64,000 nucleotides of DNA, taken from positions 1 through 64,000 of the forward strand of contig CALWLT010000006.1 of the NCBI GenBank assembly GCA_944381615.1, in the 5' to 3' direction. The position numbers and the translations under genes are program-made. This document shows positions 61,759 through 64,000 of this stretch, piece by piece (position 1 is the stretch's first letter; each line of letters starts with the position of its first letter). Origin of the DNA: an uncultured Lachnospiraceae bacterium (GTDB lineage: Bacteria > Bacillota > Clostridia > Lachnospirales > Lachnospiraceae). The notes under the pieces are model-generated. The model was not told the origin of the DNA. It was given only the letters and a program-made list of their open reading frames with translations, and did no database searches.

Positions 61759-61785
61759 GGCCTGCAGAAGCCCTTTCTGCGGGCC
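61759..61785. other. Imperfect GC-rich hairpin
   Basis: GGCCTGCAGAA pairs with TTCTGCGGGCC over 11 positions with one mismatch, around a 5-base loop. It lies just upstream of the tetR promoter. Confidence 0.65.
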
Positions 61786-61795
61786 GAAAATGCCC

Positions 61796-61824
61796 TTGAC
61801 ATTCCGGCGCGAAGAAAATAAAAT
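61796..61824 (+). promoter_or_regulatory. Promoter of tetR-MATE
   Basis: A perfect TTGACA (61796-61801) and TAAAAT (61819-61824) are separated by 17 bases on the plus strand. The -10 is inside the left arm of the dyad described next. Confidence 0.85.
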
Positions 61825-61857
61825 AAATATAGTTATTGATAAATTCATTTATTTTAT
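61818..61857 (+). promoter_or_regulatory. Nested dyad over the tetR promoter, probable TetR operator
   Basis: Perfect 11-bp arms ATAAAATAAAT and ATTTATTTTAT (61818-61828, 61847-61857) enclose an inner TTATTGATAA dyad (61833-61842) with the same centre at 61837.5. It covers the -10 element and ends 12 bases before the tetR ATG. Confidence 0.7.
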
Positions 61858-61869
61858 TGGAGGGAACCG

Positions 61870-62427
61870 ATGCCGGCAAAAAAGCAGATCACAAAAGAAA
61901 TGATTTTATCCGCAGCCCTGGAAATGCTAAAAGAAGGGGGAGGGAAAGCAGTCAACGTAAAGGCGCTTGCAAAGCGGTTAAACTGCTCCACGCAGCCGAT
62001 TTACCTCTCATTCGGAAGCATGGACGCGTTGCGGGCGGAACTGTCCGCTCTGGCAGTCGATACATTTTTAAAAAAAATGGAGAGCAGCGGCAGGACGGCC
62101 AATTTATACGGGATGCCCTATATTCAAGTTGCGCAGGAAGAAAAAGAGCTGTTTTGCTATCTGTTTATGCGCCAGAATGCTTTTTCAGAGCTTCAGGAAG
62201 CGCTTACACCCATTCTCAGCCGCTCCATCTCCCGGCTTATGGAACAATACCATATCGATCGGGAAGAAGCGCACTATTTTCACGATCAGCTGTGGATGCA
62301 TGCCCACGGGATCGCATCGATGATTGCCACCGGTTTCTGCGACTGGAATATGGACAAGGTTCAAAAAATGCTTTTGGAGTGCGAACAGTACCTCAGCCGG
62401 AAATATGGAGGACAGCATATTTTCTAA
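61870..62427 (+). CDS. TetR/AcrR family transcriptional regulator
   Basis: This 185-residue regulator has an N-terminal helix-turn-helix (KQITKEMILSAALEMLKEGG, then VNVKALAKRLNCSTQPIYLSFGSMDALRAEL, residues ~5-55) and a variable all-helical ligand-binding domain. GGAGGG precedes ATG by five bases. It overlaps the MATE pump gene by 23 bases and probably represses the pair through the dyad at its promoter. The codons of both genes are visibly richer in A/T than their neighbours, which suggests transfer. Confidence 0.9.
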   Translation: MPAKKQITKEMILSAALEMLKEGGGKAVNVKALAKRLNCSTQPIYLSFGSMDALRAELSALAVDTFLKKMESSGRTANLYGMPYIQVAQEEKELFCYLFMRQNAFSELQEALTPILSRSISRLMEQYHIDREEAHYFHDQLWMHAHGIASMIATGFCDWNMDKVQKMLLECEQYLSRKYGGQHIF

Positions 62428-63649
62428 TAGAGATTTGCAAAACCTGATTTTTCCGCTTTTTGTAGAACAGTTTCTTCTGATGCTGGTGGGAATTGCAGAT
62501 ACCTTTATCGTCAGCTTTTCCAGCGAAGCGGATGTGTCCGGCGTATCGCTGGTTAATTCTTTTAATACCGTACTGGTATTCCTGTTTACGGCCCTTTCCT
62601 CCGGCGGAGCAGTCATTATCAGCCAGTACACCGGAAACGGCGATGACAAAAAAGCAGAAGAATCGGCCGGCCAGCTTTTGATGATTTCCATCGTGTTTTC
62701 CGCCGCTCTGTCCGCCGGGATCCTGATATCCGGCAGCCGGCTCCTTTCTTTGCTGTTTGGAAAAGTGGCCCCCGATGTTATGGAAGCAGGTAAGACATAC
62801 CTGATCATAACGGCCTGGTCGCTCCCGGCGCTCGCAGCGTATGACGCCGGGGCGGCCTTATGCCGCAGCGCCGGAAACGCCAGGGCAACCATGTATATCT
62901 CAGCGGCTGCAAATATCATAAACATCTTTGGAAACTGTATCGGAGTGTTTGCGCTGGATTCAGGCGCCGCCGGCGTTGCCGTCCCTTCTCTGATTTCCCG
63001 GATGCTTTCGGCCGTTGCCGTAACCGCTTACTGTTTTCGGGAAAAAAACGGCATACACCAGCTGGTAAAAGTTGCGCTGTCCAGTATGGTGGCTTTATTT
63101 GGAACCTATCAAATCGCGGCAAACGGCGTGGCACAGAGCATCTGGTCGCTGGCTTCCATTATGGGGCTTGCGATGGCTCCCGCCTACACGACGGTAATCG
63201 GCCGGTGCATGGGAGCCGGGGACATTGACAGCGCCAATTTTTATTTCAGAAAACTAAACAAAATTGCCCTGCTGCTTTCCATCCTCTGGAACGCTTTTGT
63301 CTTTTTCATTACGCCGCTCATTGTCCGGCATTCCGCCATTTCGCCGGAAGCAAAATCGCTGGTAATCTGGCTCGTCCTGATTCACAATCTTTTCAACGGC
63401 CTCGCATATCCGTTTGCCGGTTCGCTCGGAAACGGGCTGCGGGCAGCGGGCGATGTGAGGTTTACCATGCTGGTCTCCATTTTCCTGACGATCGCCGCCC
63501 GCTTGTTTTTCTCCGTTCTCTTTGGCCTGTGGCTGAACTGGGGAGTCATTGGCATCGCAGCCGGCATGAGCATCGACCTTGTGCTCAGAGGAATCCTCTT
63601 CCTTTGGCGATATCAGTCGCAAAAATGGACGAAATTTCAGGTTATATAA
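62405..63649 (+). CDS. MATE family efflux transporter, probably with an internal deletion
   Basis: This 414-residue polytopic protein starts FSNRDLQNLIFPLFVEQFLLMLVGIADTFIVSFSSEADVSGVSL, the hallmark of a MATE subfamily common in clostridia, which export drugs with sodium or protons. The N-terminal half and C-terminal half are complete. Between REKNG (near residue 211) and HQLVKVALSSMVALFG the usual segment of about 33 residues with the GIPNGLENSMFQ-type motif is missing, so the seventh helix region is affected. The reading frame is open. The start at ATG 62405 is inside tetR; it has only a weak ribosome site, so coupling is likely. Confidence 0.85.
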   Translation: MEDSIFSNRDLQNLIFPLFVEQFLLMLVGIADTFIVSFSSEADVSGVSLVNSFNTVLVFLFTALSSGGAVIISQYTGNGDDKKAEESAGQLLMISIVFSAALSAGILISGSRLLSLLFGKVAPDVMEAGKTYLIITAWSLPALAAYDAGAALCRSAGNARATMYISAAANIINIFGNCIGVFALDSGAAGVAVPSLISRMLSAVAVTAYCFREKNGIHQLVKVALSSMVALFGTYQIAANGVAQSIWSLASIMGLAMAPAYTTVIGRCMGAGDIDSANFYFRKLNKIALLLSILWNAFVFFITPLIVRHSAISPEAKSLVIWLVLIHNLFNGLAYPFAGSLGNGLRAAGDVRFTMLVSIFLTIAARLFFSVLFGLWLNWGVIGIAAGMSIDLVLRGILFLWRYQSQKWTKFQVI

Positions 63650-63653
63650 GACA

Positions 63654-63698
63654 ACAGAGCAGGCGGGACGCTTCCCCGCCTGCTCTGTTTTTCTTTTT
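63654..63698 (+). terminator. Intrinsic terminator after the MATE gene
   Basis: A perfect 14-bp stem (63654-63667 pairing with 63675-63688) with a 7-base loop is followed by TTTTCTTTTT on the plus strand. The convergent NlpC/P60 gene ends 23 bases further; the structure may serve both directions, although the minus strand has few T residues after it. Confidence 0.93.
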
Positions 63699-63720
63699 AC
63701 ACACGCTCTGTCTTCAGCGC

Positions 63721-64000
63721 TTAATCTCCCAGCACGTTGACAATCTTGGCCGGCGTGCGGTAGTTCCAGGTCGAAATCTTGATGCCGTCCCTTGCGTTGG
63801 AGGCATGGCATACCTGGCCGTTGCCGATGTAGAGCGCCACATGGTTGATGGTGCCGCCGCTGTTGGTGTAGAACACCAGATCACCCGGACGCATCTCGGA
63901 CGCGCTGATCGAGCGTCCGCAGTTCGCCTGCGAACCGGAGTGATGCGGAAGGCTGACGCCAAAGTGCGACATAACCGACATCGTAAAGCCCGAGCAGTCC
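63721..64000 (-). CDS. NlpC/P60 (C40) cell-wall hydrolase, C-terminal part only
   Basis: The last 92 codons of an NlpC/P60 endopeptidase are visible. The catalytic Cys is in DCSGFTMSV at the right edge and the His is in the GTINHVALYIGNGQVCHASN segment. RPGDLVFYTNSGG and the terminal NVLGD tail are also typical. The N-terminal part with any signal peptide or SH3-like domains lies beyond the window. Such enzymes cut the peptide stem of peptidoglycan between D-Glu and the third residue. Confidence 0.93.
   Translation of the reverse strand, partial: DCSGFTMSVMSHFGVSLPHHSGSQANCGRSISASEMRPGDLVFYTNSGGTINHVALYIGNGQVCHASNARDGIKISTWNYRTPAKIVNVLGD

Larger units (their letters stand above)
61554..61869. 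other. Gene-free stretch between the ClpP-like gene and tetR, with repeats and hairpins
   Basis: This 316-base gap holds, from left to right, a 33-bp direct repeat (61574-61639), a minus-strand terminator-like hairpin (61702-61730), an imperfect GC-rich hairpin (61759-61785) and the plus-strand tetR promoter with its dyad (61796-61857). No gene is seen on either strand, though the ClpP-like frame stays open through to 61802. Confidence 0.75.

Noticed and set aside
61554-61802. Extended N-terminus for the ClpP-like protein
   Set aside because: The open frame continues upstream, but it crosses a terminator-like hairpin, gives an Arg-rich repeat peptide and lacks a ribosome site, whereas ATG 61553 has AGGAGG at ideal distance.
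62860-63228. Frameshift in the MATE gene suspected because family length is short
   Set aside because: The frame is continuous on both sides of the gap and family motifs resume in the same frame, so an in-frame deletion explains it better.
1-64000. tRNA, rRNA, insertion sequence and prophage genes
   Set aside because: Read through for tRNA-like cloverleaf ends, transposase motifs and phage genes; none was convincing by eye. A tRNAscan or ISfinder search was not possible.

Overview
The window is a GC-rich, densely packed chromosomal segment of a spore-forming, low-branching Firmicute. It best fits a Lachnospiraceae-type clostridium. The evidence is the set of sporulation genes (yqfC, yqfD, spoIVA, ytfJ), Firmicute-type gene clusters (asp23-fakA-recG next to rpmB; prkC-stp-rsgA; yicC-gmk-rpoZ), RqcH, and the order rsmB-rlmN-stp-prkC-rsgA-rpe-thiN. 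Genus cannot be assigned from the sequence alone. Most genes are on the minus strand; the exceptions are prs, rpmB, rqcH with a wall-binding protein gene, and a tetR-MATE pair.

Layout, left to right. (1) 1-4111: 3' part of phoH, yqfD, yqfC, a large DUF6020 membrane protein and rpsU; transcription runs leftward from an rpsU promoter. (2) 4160-11705: alaS, an LprI-domain protein, rnhA, a beta-CASP metallo-hydrolase and spoIVA with a sigma-E-like promoter. (3) 11714-16680: a complete branched-chain amino acid ABC transporter operon (livJ-livH-livM-livG-livF) with a near-consensus promoter, a stem-loop after livJ and a terminator after livF. (4) 16808-21403: DUF512 radical SAM protein, der, plsY, gpsA. 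(5) 21413-28154: an unusually long PRPP synthetase, a GNAT enzyme, recG, fakA-like and asp23-like genes, and rpmB. (6) 28170-33383: rimO, pgsA, cinA, a 107-residue unknown, DUF2953, ytfJ and a 45-residue membrane peptide missed by length cut-offs. (7) 33404-38060: yicC-gmk-rpoZ on the minus strand, with divergent rqcH and a wall-binding protein. (8) 38061-42363: a probable pyridoxine uptake/salvage pair (ECF S component and pyridoxamine kinase), serS and apgM. (9) 42427-60704: a long cell-division, wall and translation operon from ftsK through murE, murF, priA, def, fmt, a YugP metallopeptidase, rsmB, rlmN, stp, prkC, rsgA, rpe and thiN. (10) 60735-64000: a ClpP/TepA-like protease with a structured leader, a TetR-MATE cassette of lower GC, and the 3' part of an NlpC/P60 hydrolase.

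Functionally this is mostly core genome: translation and tRNA charging, ribosome assembly and rescue, wall precursor synthesis, phospholipid synthesis and spore formation. I did not find a clear, large undescribed system. The items that most deserve a second look are small. They are the chained mini-ORFs made by a tandem repeat in the rqcH leader, the nested dyad over the tetR promoter together with a MATE pump that lacks an otherwise conserved segment, the structured leader before the ClpP-like gene, the leader terminator before the ECF/pyridoxamine kinase pair, and the insertion of a DUF6020 gene into the rpsU-yqfCD-phoH cluster.
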